From the NCBI GenBank assembly GCA_937991555.1, contig CALKHU010000053.1, positions 1 to 13,706 of the forward strand: 13,706 nt of DNA. Direction: 5' to 3'. Origin of the DNA: an uncultured Caulobacter sp. (GTDB taxonomy: Bacteria > Pseudomonadota > Alphaproteobacteria > Caulobacterales > Caulobacteraceae). A model generated the notes under the pieces. The model was given only the letters and a program-made list of their open reading frames with translations, did not search any database and was not told the DNA's origin. The stretch's first letter is position 1; the number at the start of each line of letters is the position of its first letter. Below, piece after piece: positions 6,063-12,008 of this stretch. A program made the translations under genes and the position numbers.

Positions 6063-6134
6063 GGTCCGTCCTTACCACGCCGGGACGGGATCGCCGCCCG
6101 CGCGAAGGGGGTTCAGAACCGCGTGGGTTGGGCT

Positions 6135-6142
6135 ATGGTTAA
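6135..6142 (-). promoter_or_regulatory. TTAACCAT motif (CtrA half-site-like)
   Basis: An exact TTAACCAT on the minus strand lies between tag and the divergent peptidoglycan-binding gene. The same octamer is at 2778-2771 before ccrM. It overlaps TATGGT (6134-6139), which could be a -10 for the plus-strand gene. An eight-base match has limited weight alone. Confidence 0.35.
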
Positions 6143-6167
6143 TCCTCGAGCCGGGAGGAGCGCGCAC

Positions 6168-6608
6168 ATGGCAGGGTTCGGGACGATCCTTCGCGTCGCC
6201 TCGGCGGCCGCGATGCTCGCGGCGACCGGCGCGCCGGCCTTCGCCGCCGGCGAGGACTGCCCGCCCAACCCCGAGCCGGGCAAGTGCTACGAGAAGGTGC
6301 TGACGCCCGGCTACTCGGTCTACACCGGCGGCGGCTACAGCGCGGCGCGGGAGTCCAGCTTCGAATGGCGCGAGGTCCCCTGCCGGCCCGGCGGCGGTGG
6401 TCGCGTGTCGCAGGCCCGCGTGGCGCCCACCCCCCAGCTGGTTCGCGCGGTGCAGGCGGCCCTGGCCGGCGAAGGCTACTATGCGGGACCGATCAATGGC
6501 GAGTTCAACGCCGGCGCGGAGCGCGCGCTGGCCCGCTTCCAGGCCGACCGGGGCCTCGCGGGCGGCTGGAACCCGCAGACCCTGCGCGCGCTCGGCGTCC
6601 CCGAGTGA
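6168..6608 (+). CDS. Exported peptidoglycan-binding domain protein
   Basis: The 146-residue product starts with a clear Sec signal peptide (MAGFGTILRV..., cleavage likely after PAFA at about residue 26), so it acts in the periplasm. A Cys-containing segment follows (about 30-72; CPPNPEPGKCYEKVLTPGY, ending EWREVPC). A compact peptidoglycan-binding type 1 domain fills about 85-145, with PQLVRAVQAALAGEGYYAG, then INGEFNAGAERALARFQ and LAGGWNPQTLRALGV. The domain is thought to anchor proteins to the cell wall; no catalytic domain is present. GGAGGAG at 6154-6160 is seven bases before the ATG, which fixes the start even though the frame is open further upstream. A specific role cannot be given. 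Confidence 0.88.
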   Translation: MAGFGTILRVASAAAMLAATGAPAFAAGEDCPPNPEPGKCYEKVLTPGYSVYTGGGYSAARESSFEWREVPCRPGGGGRVSQARVAPTPQLVRAVQAALAGEGYYAGPINGEFNAGAERALARFQADRGLAGGWNPQTLRALGVPE

Positions 6609-6918
6609 CGCGCGGCGAGTCCCAGCATGCGCCCCTGCGCGCCCCCGTCCCGAAGGCCGCTGGAACCGTTCGCCATGGCTGTCGTTAACCGATCGGGCGT
6701 CCCGGATACCGTCGTTCATCGGCAGTATTCGCGTGTCGGGAGAAATCTTCCCCCCGCGGCCCGATTTTAGTGAACGATATTCGCCGAACGAGTGAAAGTG
6801 AAGTTGCTTCGGGTATCGGGTTGATTAAGGTTAACGCCTGCTCCGACGGGAAGACCGTTTCCCGCTGACGGGCGGTGGAAGACACCAGGGTCTTCGGACC
6901 CTATCGAGGGGAGCTGCT
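6609..6918. other. 310-bp non-coding region before the heptad-repeat gene
   Basis: No credible gene is seen. The middle (about 6730-6840) is more AT-rich than the surroundings and is the likely promoter zone for the gene at 6919. It contains TTAA at 6825-6828 and 6831-6834, only two bases apart, which is not CtrA spacing, and a TTAACC near 6685. No convincing -35/-10 pair was found. The 3' end holds a UUCG hairpin (6887-6902). Confidence 0.6.
6887..6902 (+). promoter_or_regulatory. UUCG-tetraloop hairpin in the 5' leader
   Basis: AGGGTC and GACCCT form a perfect 6-bp stem closed by TTCG, an exceptionally stable RNA loop with its preferred C-G closing pair. It ends four bases before the ribosome-binding site (GAGGGGAG, 6906-6913) of the GTG-start gene at 6919. 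It could protect the leader or tune ribosome access. No T-run follows, so it is not a terminator. Confidence 0.55.
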
Positions 6919-7404
6919 GTGAAAACGAAAATTGTCGCCGGCCTGATCGCCCTGGCGGCCGCCAGCGGAGCCGCCGGTACGGCCTTCGCCGGCGGGCCGT
7001 ACGGTCCGCCTTCTCCGCCGCCCGGGGGCGGCTACAGCCCCGGTGGCGGCTACGGTCCCGGTGGTCCGGGCGGCCCCGGCGGCCCCGGCGGGCCGGGTGG
7101 TCCCGACTGCGTCTGCACGCGCGTGGTGACCTTCTACGGCCCGCCGTCGACCTACGGGAACATCACCGTCCGCGCCCCGGGCGTCCGCGTCTACGGCGCG
7201 CCGGTCGTGGTGCCGTCGGGCCGCATCGACATCCAGGGCCCGCCGGTCTACGTCGACGCCCCGCCGATCCGCGTCCAGGCGCCGCAGATCTACCTGCACC
7301 GCCCCGATGTGTACGTCCGTCCCTCGTCCGTCACGGTCGAGCCGCCGGAGATCCACTTCACGGGCTGCGACGAAGGCGAGCGCTGCGAGCCGGTCCGTCC
7401 GTAA
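6919..7404 (+). CDS. Exported Gly/Pro-rich protein with ten heptad repeats
   Basis: The 161-residue product starts with GTG, supported by GAGGGGAG five bases upstream. A signal peptide ends near residue 24 (GTAFA, then GG). Residues 25-62 are Gly/Pro-rich and include a collagen-like GGP run (46-62). Cys64 and Cys66 (CVC) follow. Residues 82-151 are ten uninterrupted seven-residue units, each starting [I/V]-x-[V/I/L/F] and mostly with Pro at position 5-7 (ITVRAPG, VRVYGAP, IDIQGPP, VYVDAPP). Cys150 and Cys156 close the segment. Alternating hydrophobics suggest short beta strands broken by turns, possibly capped by disulfides, in the periplasm or envelope. I recall similar repeats in Caulobacter-group hypothetical proteins but know no function. 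A strong terminator follows at 7431-7457. Confidence 0.85.
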   Translation: MKTKIVAGLIALAAASGAAGTAFAGGPYGPPSPPPGGGYSPGGGYGPGGPGGPGGPGGPGGPDCVCTRVVTFYGPPSTYGNITVRAPGVRVYGAPVVVPSGRIDIQGPPVYVDAPPIRVQAPQIYLHRPDVYVRPSSVTVEPPEIHFTGCDEGERCEPVRP

Positions 7405-7430
7405 CGGGCGGCGTCGAAAGACCATGGAAG

Positions 7431-7457
7431 CGGCCGGGTTCACGCCCGGCCGTTTTT
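7431..7457 (+). terminator. Rho-independent terminator
   Basis: A perfect 8-bp GC stem (CGGCCGGG, 7431-7438, with CCCGGCCG, 7445-7452) around a six-base loop is followed directly by TTTTT (7453-7457). It lies 27 bases after the stop at 7404. It is the only textbook hairpin-plus-T-run terminator in the window. Confidence 0.93.
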
Positions 7458-7499
7458 CATTGGCCCGCCACGGGGGCGCGCCGCCGCTGGATCAGGCCG

Positions 7500-7973
7500 T
7501 CACAGGCCGCAGAAGGACCGCACCTCGCGGGCCAGCGCCAGATCGCCGCCGGACAGCGCGGTCTTCACCGCCTCGTCGCAGCGGTTCTCGCTGAGCAGTC
7601 CGGTCACCTTGCCGCGCAGGGCGGTCGAGGTCTCGTGCTCGGCCTTCAGCCGCCGGGCCTCCTTGCGTTCGCCCGGCAGGCAGATCGACAGCCAGCCGGC
7701 GTCCGCGCATTTGGCGATCAGCCGCATCCGCCGCGCGTCCTCGGCGATCTCCGCCTCGGTCTTCGGTGGAACCTCGGGAAGGGTCCGGCGGGGCGTCACG
7801 GAGGGCGCGGGCACGGACTGCGGCGGCTTCGCCTCGGCCGTGCCGACCAGGGTGATGGGCGGCATCTTGTAGGTGCACACCCAGCCGCCCGGAGTCATCT
7901 CGCAGGACTGCAGGGCGGCCTGGCCCTCCTGGGTCGGCGGGCTGTCCGCAAGAGCGAGCAAAAGCAACCACAT
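7500..7973 (-). CDS. Small exported six-cysteine protein, function unknown
   Basis: The 157-residue product opens with a short signal peptide (MWLLLLALA, then DSPP). Six cysteines remain at 24, 33, 89, 98, 132 and 155, an even number consistent with three disulfides in the periplasm. The N-terminal part has CEMTPGGWVCTYKMPPITLVG-like spacing (24-44). A Pro-rich linker covers 49-71, and the C-terminal half is charged and helical (72-155). No known domain is recognised. GAGG lies about eight bases before ATG 7973. It follows the ygfZ-like gene on the same strand with a 57-base gap, so co-transcription is plausible. It converges on the heptad-protein gene, with the terminator 7431-7457 between. 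Confidence 0.78.
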   Translation of the reverse strand: MWLLLLALADSPPTQEGQAALQSCEMTPGGWVCTYKMPPITLVGTAEAKPPQSVPAPSVTPRRTLPEVPPKTEAEIAEDARRMRLIAKCADAGWLSICLPGERKEARRLKAEHETSTALRGKVTGLLSENRCDEAVKTALSGGDLALAREVRSFCGL

Positions 7974-8030
7974 GGCAAACCTCGCTGGCGTTCACCGACC
8001 CCCGCACGAACCGTAGGCCGCCCCGGGGTG

Positions 8031-8840
8031 TCAGGCCACCGGATTCTGCATCCAGGCGGGTTTCTCAACGCGCACGGGGCGCCCCTCGACCGTCAGCGCC
8101 GCGCCGTCGATGCGGTCGAGCCGCAGCAGCGCCATGGCCCGGCCGTCCCGTCCGGACAGCACCTCGCCGGCCCGCAGGGTTCCGGCCAGGACCTCGGCTC
8201 CCGCCGCGGGCGGCGGACCATCGAACGCGATCGGAAGCATCCGGTTGCGGATCTGGCCGCGCCGCTTCATCCGGCTGGTCGTCTCCTGGCCGACGAAACA
8301 GCCCTTCCGGAAGTCGATGCCATTGAGCAGGTCGAAGTCAGCGTCGATGGGATAGGCCTTCTCCTCGCCCCAGTCGGCCGTCGCCGGCACGCCGAGCGCC
8401 AGGCGGCAGGCGTCGTAGTCGGCCTCGCTCGCGTCCGTGGGCCGGTCCGCCCCGTAGCCGCGCAGGCCCAGCGCCGGCAGGCGCGGGTCGGCGGCGAAGC
8501 CGGCGGCCTCGACCGGGCCGGGGAACAGGGCGCTGACGCCCCGTCCGTCCGCCGCGATGTCCACCTTCGCCCTCAGGCGATACATCGTCAGCCTCTGGAT
8601 CAGCGCCTCGCGGCGGTCGGCGGCGACGTCCAGCAGGGCGCCGTCGCCCTCGCCGAGCACGAACAGGTCGAACAGCAGCCGGCCCTGGGGCGTCAGCAGC
8701 GCGCCGAAGCGGAGCTCGCCGTCGGCCAGCGTCTCGACGTCCTGCGTCAGCAGGCCCTGGAGGAAGGATCGCCAGTCCGGTCCGCCGACGCGGACCAGGG
8801 CGCGGCTGTCGAGTCGGGCGTGTCGGGGCGCGTCGGTCAC
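8031..8840 (-). CDS. ygfZ: YgfZ/GcvT-like folate-binding protein
   Basis: With the GTG start at 8840 the product has 269 residues. YgfZ proteins are tetrahydrofolate-binding relatives of the glycine-cleavage T protein that support maintenance or repair of iron-sulfur enzymes. The diagnostic motif KGCFVGQE is present at residues 179-186, including its functional cysteine. The N-terminal LDSRALVRVGGPDWRSFLQGLLTQDV is typical. An ATG at 8876 would add 12 residues, but that stretch encodes a good -10 (CTATATC, minus strand 8853-8847) ending six bases before the GTG. I therefore prefer GTG, probably on a leaderless message. The 3' neighbour is the six-cysteine gene; the divergent neighbour is the glycosyltransferase gene. 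Confidence 0.9.
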   Translation of the reverse strand: MTDAPRHARLDSRALVRVGGPDWRSFLQGLLTQDVETLADGELRFGALLTPQGRLLFDLFVLGEGDGALLDVAADRREALIQRLTMYRLRAKVDIAADGRGVSALFPGPVEAAGFAADPRLPALGLRGYGADRPTDASEADYDACRLALGVPATADWGEEKAYPIDADFDLLNGIDFRKGCFVGQETTSRMKRRGQIRNRMLPIAFDGPPPAAGAEVLAGTLRAGEVLSGRDGRAMALLRLDRIDGAALTVEGRPVRVEKPAWMQNPVA

Positions 8841-8940
8841 GCTCCGGATATAGGCGCGCCGCGGCGGCTCGACCATGGCCGGCTGCGACCCCTGCGCGCG
8901 GGAGGGGCCGAAATCGTCCGCCGGGGCTATAGTCCCGCGA
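8841..8940. promoter_or_regulatory. Divergent promoters, both apparently giving leaderless transcripts
   Basis: Minus strand: CTATATC (8853-8847) matches the last seven bases of the Caulobacter housekeeping -10 consensus GCTANAWC as I recall it, and ends six bases before the ygfZ GTG. Plus strand: GCTATAGT (8926-8933), matching six of eight, ends seven bases before the glycosyltransferase ATG at 8941. At normal -10 to +1 spacing both transcripts would begin at the start codon. -35 matches are weak. Confidence 0.55.
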
Positions 8941-9990
8941 ATGACGCCGCGACCGTTCCCGATTCTCTTCATCGGACCGACCCGCATCGGCGACGCCGTG
9001 CTGGCGTCCGGCCTGGTGAAGAAGCTGGCCGACGAGGCGCCGGGCGCCCGGTTCACCATCGCCGTCGGCCCCGCCGCCGCCCCGCTGTTCCGCGAGGTCC
9101 CGAACCTCGACGACCTGATCGTCATGGAGAAGCAGAAGGGCTCCGGCCACTGGTTCGCCCTGTGGCGCAAGGTTCGCCACAGGAAATGGAGCCTGGTCAT
9201 CGACATGCGCGGCTCGGGCATCAGCGGCTTCCTGCGCCGCGACCGCCGCGCTGTGCACCGCAAGGCGTCGGGCGAGCCGGTGCACAAGGTGATCGAGGCC
9301 GCGCGCCTGCTGACGCTGGAGGACGATCCGCCCGCCCCCTGGCTGTTCACCAGCGAGGCGACCGAGGCCCGCGCCGACGAGCTGCTCGGCGAGGGCGGCC
9401 CCGTCCTGGCCATGGGCCCGGCGGCCAACTGGTTCGGCAAGACCTGGCCGATCGAGCGCTTCTCCCGCGTCGTGCACGAGCTGCTGGCCGAGGACGGGCC
9501 CCTGCCGGACGGGCGGTTGCTGATCCTCGGCGGGCCGGACGACGTCCGCTACGTCGAGCCGCTCGCCCGATCGCTGCCCCGAGACCGGGTGATCGACCTG
9601 ACCGGCCAGGTCGACCTGCTGACCGCCTACGCCTGCCTGAAGCGGGCGAGACTGTTCGTCGGCAACGACTCGGGCCTGATGCACCTCGCCGCCGCGGCCG
9701 GCGCGCCGACGATCGGCCTGTTCGGTCCGTCGGACGACAGGCTCTACGCGCCCTGGGGCGAACACTGCAGGGCCGTTCGGGGACCGCGCACCTTCGACCA
9801 GTTCAAGGCGGTCGATCCCGGCCTGAACCAGACCATCGGCCACATGCTGGACCTGCCGGTCGACACCGTCGTCGCCGCGGCGAAGGTGCTGCTGGCCGAG
9901 ACGGACGGCCCTGCCGTCGAGATCCGCGTCCCGGCCCCCGAAGACGAACCCGCCGCCGGGTCGGGCGAGGGTCAAATCCAGTCATCCTGA
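8941..9990 (+). CDS. Glycosyltransferase family 9 (ADP-heptose:LPS heptosyltransferase-like)
   Basis: The 349-residue product resembles family 9 glycosyltransferases, which add heptose to the lipopolysaccharide inner core at the inner membrane's cytoplasmic face. The N-terminal Rossmann domain starts ILFIGPTRIGDAVLASGL (8-25), with the family's IGD motif. The C-terminal domain has GPAANWFGKTWP (159-170), LILGGPDD (194-201) and the donor-site FVGNDSGLMHLAAAAGAPTIGLFGPSD (239-265). The acceptor is not readable, and no LPS cluster surrounds it. ATG 8941 gives the standard start; the upstream in-frame ATG at 8875 would translate through the promoter. The last two codons and the TGA (9982-9990) lie inside the repeat at 9981, so the Ser-Ser C-terminus comes from repeat sequence. 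Confidence 0.9.
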   Translation: MTPRPFPILFIGPTRIGDAVLASGLVKKLADEAPGARFTIAVGPAAAPLFREVPNLDDLIVMEKQKGSGHWFALWRKVRHRKWSLVIDMRGSGISGFLRRDRRAVHRKASGEPVHKVIEAARLLTLEDDPPAPWLFTSEATEARADELLGEGGPVLAMGPAANWFGKTWPIERFSRVVHELLAEDGPLPDGRLLILGGPDDVRYVEPLARSLPRDRVIDLTGQVDLLTAYACLKRARLFVGNDSGLMHLAAAAGAPTIGLFGPSDDRLYAPWGEHCRAVRGPRTFDQFKAVDPGLNQTIGHMLDLPVDTVVAAAKVLLAETDGPAVEIRVPAPEDEPAAGSGEGQIQSS

Positions 9991-10071
9991 GCAGCCGCGA
10001 AGCGGCATGTCGAAGGACGCAGTGAGGCCGTGCGTGGTTCGACACGGCCCTTCGGGCCTGCTCACCATGAC
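9981..10071 (+). repeat. Dispersed intergenic repeat, copy 1
   Basis: The first 40 bases (9981-10020) match the reverse complement of 13631-13670 at 38 of 40 positions. They contain a GCCGC/GCGGC stem (9994-9998 with 10002-10006). The second half holds a GGCCC-TTC-GGGCC hairpin (10046-10058) and ends GCTCACCATGAC. The reverse complement of that ending recurs at 13695-13706. GTCATCCTGAG at the head and CACCATGAC at the tail are, from memory, common in Caulobacterales intergenic repeats. It supplies the stop codon of the glycosyltransferase gene. Confidence 0.85.
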
Positions 10072-10098
10072 TAGGTGATGCAAGAGCCGGCGCCGGGC

Positions 10099-10106
10099 GC
10101 TAGAAC
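10099..10106 (+). promoter_or_regulatory. -10 element of the amidohydrolase gene
   Basis: GCTAGAAC matches all eight positions of GCTANAWC, the Caulobacter housekeeping -10 consensus as I recall it. Transcription would start near 10113, leaving a leader of about 20 bases before ATG 10133 that includes GGAG at 10121-10124. No good -35 is visible. Confidence 0.5.
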
Positions 10107-10132
10107 GCCTGCGTCCGATCGGAGCGCGCGCC

Positions 10133-11467
10133 ATGCCCAACACCTATGACCTGATCATCCGCGGCGGCGAGGTCGTGAACCACGCCGGCCGGGGGATCGC
10201 CGACATCGGCGTGCGGAACGGCAAGACCGTCGCCATCGGCGACCTCGGCCAGGCCTCGGCGGGCGAGGTCTTCGACGCTTCCGGCCTGACCGTGCTGCCC
10301 GGCGTCATCGACAGCCAGGTCCACTTCCGCGAGCCGGGTCTCGAATGGAAGGAAGACCTGCAGACCGGCGCCGACGGCGCGGTGCTCGGCGGCGTCACCG
10401 CCGTGTTCGAGATGCCCAACACCGAGCCGACCACCACCGACCCGGACGCCCTCGCCGACAAGCTGGCGCGGGCGAAGGGCCGGATGAGCTGCGACCACGC
10501 CTTCTATGTCGGCGGCACCCACGAGAACGCGGGCTTCCTCGGCGAGCTGGAGCGGCTGCCGGGCTGCTGCGGCATCAAGGTCTTCATGGGCGCCTCGACG
10601 GGCACCCTGCTGATCAAGGACGACGAGGGCGTCGAGGCCGTGCTGCGCAACATCAAGCGCCGCGCCGCCTTCCATTCCGAGGACGAGTACCGTCTCGAGG
10701 ATCGCCGCCCGCTGGCCCGCACCGGCGACTGGACCAGCCACCCCGAGGTCCGCGACGCCGAGAGCGCCATCCGGTCGACCCGCCGCCTGGTCGGCCTCGC
10801 CCGCAAGCTCGGCAAGCGCATCCATGTCCTGCACGTCACCACCGCGGAGGAGGTGGAGTATCTCGCCGCGCACAAGGACGTCGCCTCCGTCGAGTTCACG
10901 CCGCAGCACCTGACCCTGGAGGGGCCGGAGGCCTACGAGCGCCTCAAGGGCTTCGCGCAGATGAACCCACCGATCCGCGACGCCGCCCATCGCGCGGGCC
11001 TGTGGCGCGGGATCGCGCTCGGCGTGGCGGACGTGCTCGGCTCGGACCATGCGCCGCATACCCGCGAGGAGAAGGCGCGGCCCTATCCGGCCTCGCCCTC
11101 CGGCATGCCCGGCGTGCAGACCCTGGTTCCGGTGATGCTGACCCACGTCGCCGAGGGCCGGCTGACGCTGGAGCAGTTCGTCGACCTCACCAGCCACGGC
11201 GTCAACCGCGTCTTCGGCCTCGCCGACAAGGGCCGCATGGCGGTCGGCTACGACGGCGATTTCACCATCGTCGACCTCAAGGCCCGGCGCACGATCACCC
11301 ATGACATGATGGCCACCCGCTCCGGCTGGACCCCGTTCGACGGCTTCGAGGCCAGGGGCTGGCCCGTCGCCACCATCGTGCGCGGCAAGGTCGTCATGCG
11401 CGACGACGAGATCGTCCTGCACGGAGCAGGGGAACCGGTGAGGTTCGCGGAGACGCTGGCGGGTTAG
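10133..11467 (+). CDS. Dihydroorotase-like amidohydrolase with altered HxH motif
   Basis: The 444-residue product belongs to the dihydroorotase/allantoinase/hydantoinase branch of amidohydrolases, which hydrolyse cyclic amides at a metal centre. Most expected residues are present: His64 and Arg66 in QVHFREPG (62-69), EMPNTEPTTT (93-102), Lys149 (GIKVFMG, the position carboxylated in related enzymes), His181 (FHSEDE), His234 (HVLHVT), and Asp305 in SDHAPH. The first histidine of the HxH metal motif is replaced by Gln62. Databases would probably call it dihydroorotase, the third pyrimidine-synthesis step. The substitution makes an active dihydroorotase uncertain, and no other pyr gene is in the window. 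ATG 10133 has GGAG eight bases upstream. Its stop overlaps the stop of the convergent gene at 11464. Confidence 0.87.
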   Translation: MPNTYDLIIRGGEVVNHAGRGIADIGVRNGKTVAIGDLGQASAGEVFDASGLTVLPGVIDSQVHFREPGLEWKEDLQTGADGAVLGGVTAVFEMPNTEPTTTDPDALADKLARAKGRMSCDHAFYVGGTHENAGFLGELERLPGCCGIKVFMGASTGTLLIKDDEGVEAVLRNIKRRAAFHSEDEYRLEDRRPLARTGDWTSHPEVRDAESAIRSTRRLVGLARKLGKRIHVLHVTTAEEVEYLAAHKDVASVEFTPQHLTLEGPEAYERLKGFAQMNPPIRDAAHRAGLWRGIALGVADVLGSDHAPHTREEKARPYPASPSGMPGVQTLVPVMLTHVAEGRLTLEQFVDLTSHGVNRVFGLADKGRMAVGYDGDFTIVDLKARRTITHDMMATRSGWTPFDGFEARGWPVATIVRGKVVMRDDEIVLHGAGEPVRFAETLAG

Positions 11468-11742
11468 GGCGACTTCGCCGGCTTCCGATGCCAGGTCTGG
11501 AGCAGGCACCCCAAGCCCGATGCCGCCAATGCGGCCCCGGTCCACGCCCTGTTGCTATCGATTTCCTCAAGCCTTTGAAACGAGAGGCTCTCAAGAACGG
11601 CGGCCGCGTCCCAGACGCTTCCGACAAGGGCCCAGAGTCCAGAAGCCGTAACCAGCAACGACAACCCGTACCACATTACGCCGTTGAGCCAGTTCGCCGC
11701 CCGGTCTTCGAGCGGCTCTTTGGCCTTCGATGCCTCGCTCAT
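11464..11742 (-). CDS. Small membrane protein with two predicted TM helices, unknown function
   Basis: From ATG 11742 the product has 92 residues. A charged N-terminus (MSEASKAKEPLEDRAANWLN) precedes a hydrophobic helix at about 22-43. A polar loop with several charges (44-64) is followed by a second helix (about 66-83) and a basic tail (HRKPAKSP). No family is recognised. A further in-frame ATG at 11769 would add nine residues; I prefer 11742 because GAGGG lies about nine bases before it. Third positions are noticeably less GC-rich than in neighbours (many TTG, CTT, GTT, GCA codons), hinting at recent acquisition or weak constraint. It is convergent with the amidohydrolase gene: the two stops share bases in TTAG at 11464-11467. 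Confidence 0.65.
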   Translation of the reverse strand: MSEASKAKEPLEDRAANWLNGVMWYGLSLLVTASGLWALVGSVWDAAAVLESLSFQRLEEIDSNRAWTGAALAASGLGCLLQTWHRKPAKSP

Positions 11743-11796
11743 TGGGCTCGCCCTCGCGCCTGCGCGCAACCTGGAATGGTCTGCCCGGATTGTCTA

Positions 11797-11813
11797 CCTT
11801 TCGCGGCGAAAGG
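11797..11813. promoter_or_regulatory. 17-bp perfect palindrome, possible operator
   Basis: CCTTTCGC and GCGAAAGG flank one central G. The site lies between the divergent starts at 11742 and 12009, about 55 bp upstream of the small membrane protein gene. The shape suits a dimeric regulator, but none is identifiable here. Confidence 0.3.
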
Positions 11814-11932
11814 GCGGCGAGGCCGAGGTCTGGCGCATGCGCAAGCGACGTGGCGGCTGACGTGGAGCACTGACTTTCAAGTTCCGGCATGGCCATGACG
11901 TGCGAGGCGGGCTCGACTTTTTTCGCGGACCC

Positions 11933-11959
11933 TGTCGAATCCCACCCGGCCCGCGCGTC
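11933..11959 (+). promoter_or_regulatory. ECF-type promoter (TGTCGA-N17-CGTC) of the DGPF-sigma operon
   Basis: TGTCGA at 11933-11938 is followed after 17 bases by CGTC at 11956-11959, about 50 bp before the first gene of the operon. From memory, ECF42 sigma factors use a TGTCGA -35 with a CG[A/T]C-type -10, so this looks like the autoregulated promoter of the downstream sigma factor. A ribosome-binding GGAG follows at 11999-12002. Confidence 0.65.
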
Positions 11960-12008
11960 TCTCCCGCAAAGGACGGCGCAGCGGGCGCCGCCGGAACCGG
12001 AGACCGAC

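Noticed and set aside
5476..6078. Upstream extension of the rnhB frame through the tag gene, suggesting a fusion
   Set aside because: The extension is the wrong frame of tag; RNase HII similarity begins at ATG 5475, which overlaps the tag stop as TGATG.
6110..6120. GGTTC-A-GAACC palindrome before tag
   Set aside because: Eleven bases is short enough to occur by chance, and there is no second copy or known matching regulator.
6760..6790. GTTC...GTTC spacing upstream of 6919 as a LexA-type SOS box
   Set aside because: The two GTTC on the minus strand are ten bases apart, not the seven of the alphaproteobacterial box.
6825..6834. TTAA-GG-TTAA as a CtrA site
   Set aside because: The spacing is two rather than seven bases, so the full CtrA box is not met.
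7050..7106. GGP-coding tandem repeat as a CRISPR or satellite array
   Set aside because: The repetition comes from codons for a Gly-Gly-Pro tract in an expressed frame; there are no spacers or constant direct repeats.
7635..10025. 796-codon plus-strand frame spanning the six-cysteine, ygfZ and glycosyltransferase genes
   Set aside because: It is antisense to two genes and out of frame with the third; no domain is recognisable.
10100..11545. 481-codon frame antisense to the amidohydrolase gene
   Set aside because: It is a shadow of a gene with clear catalytic motifs on the plus strand.
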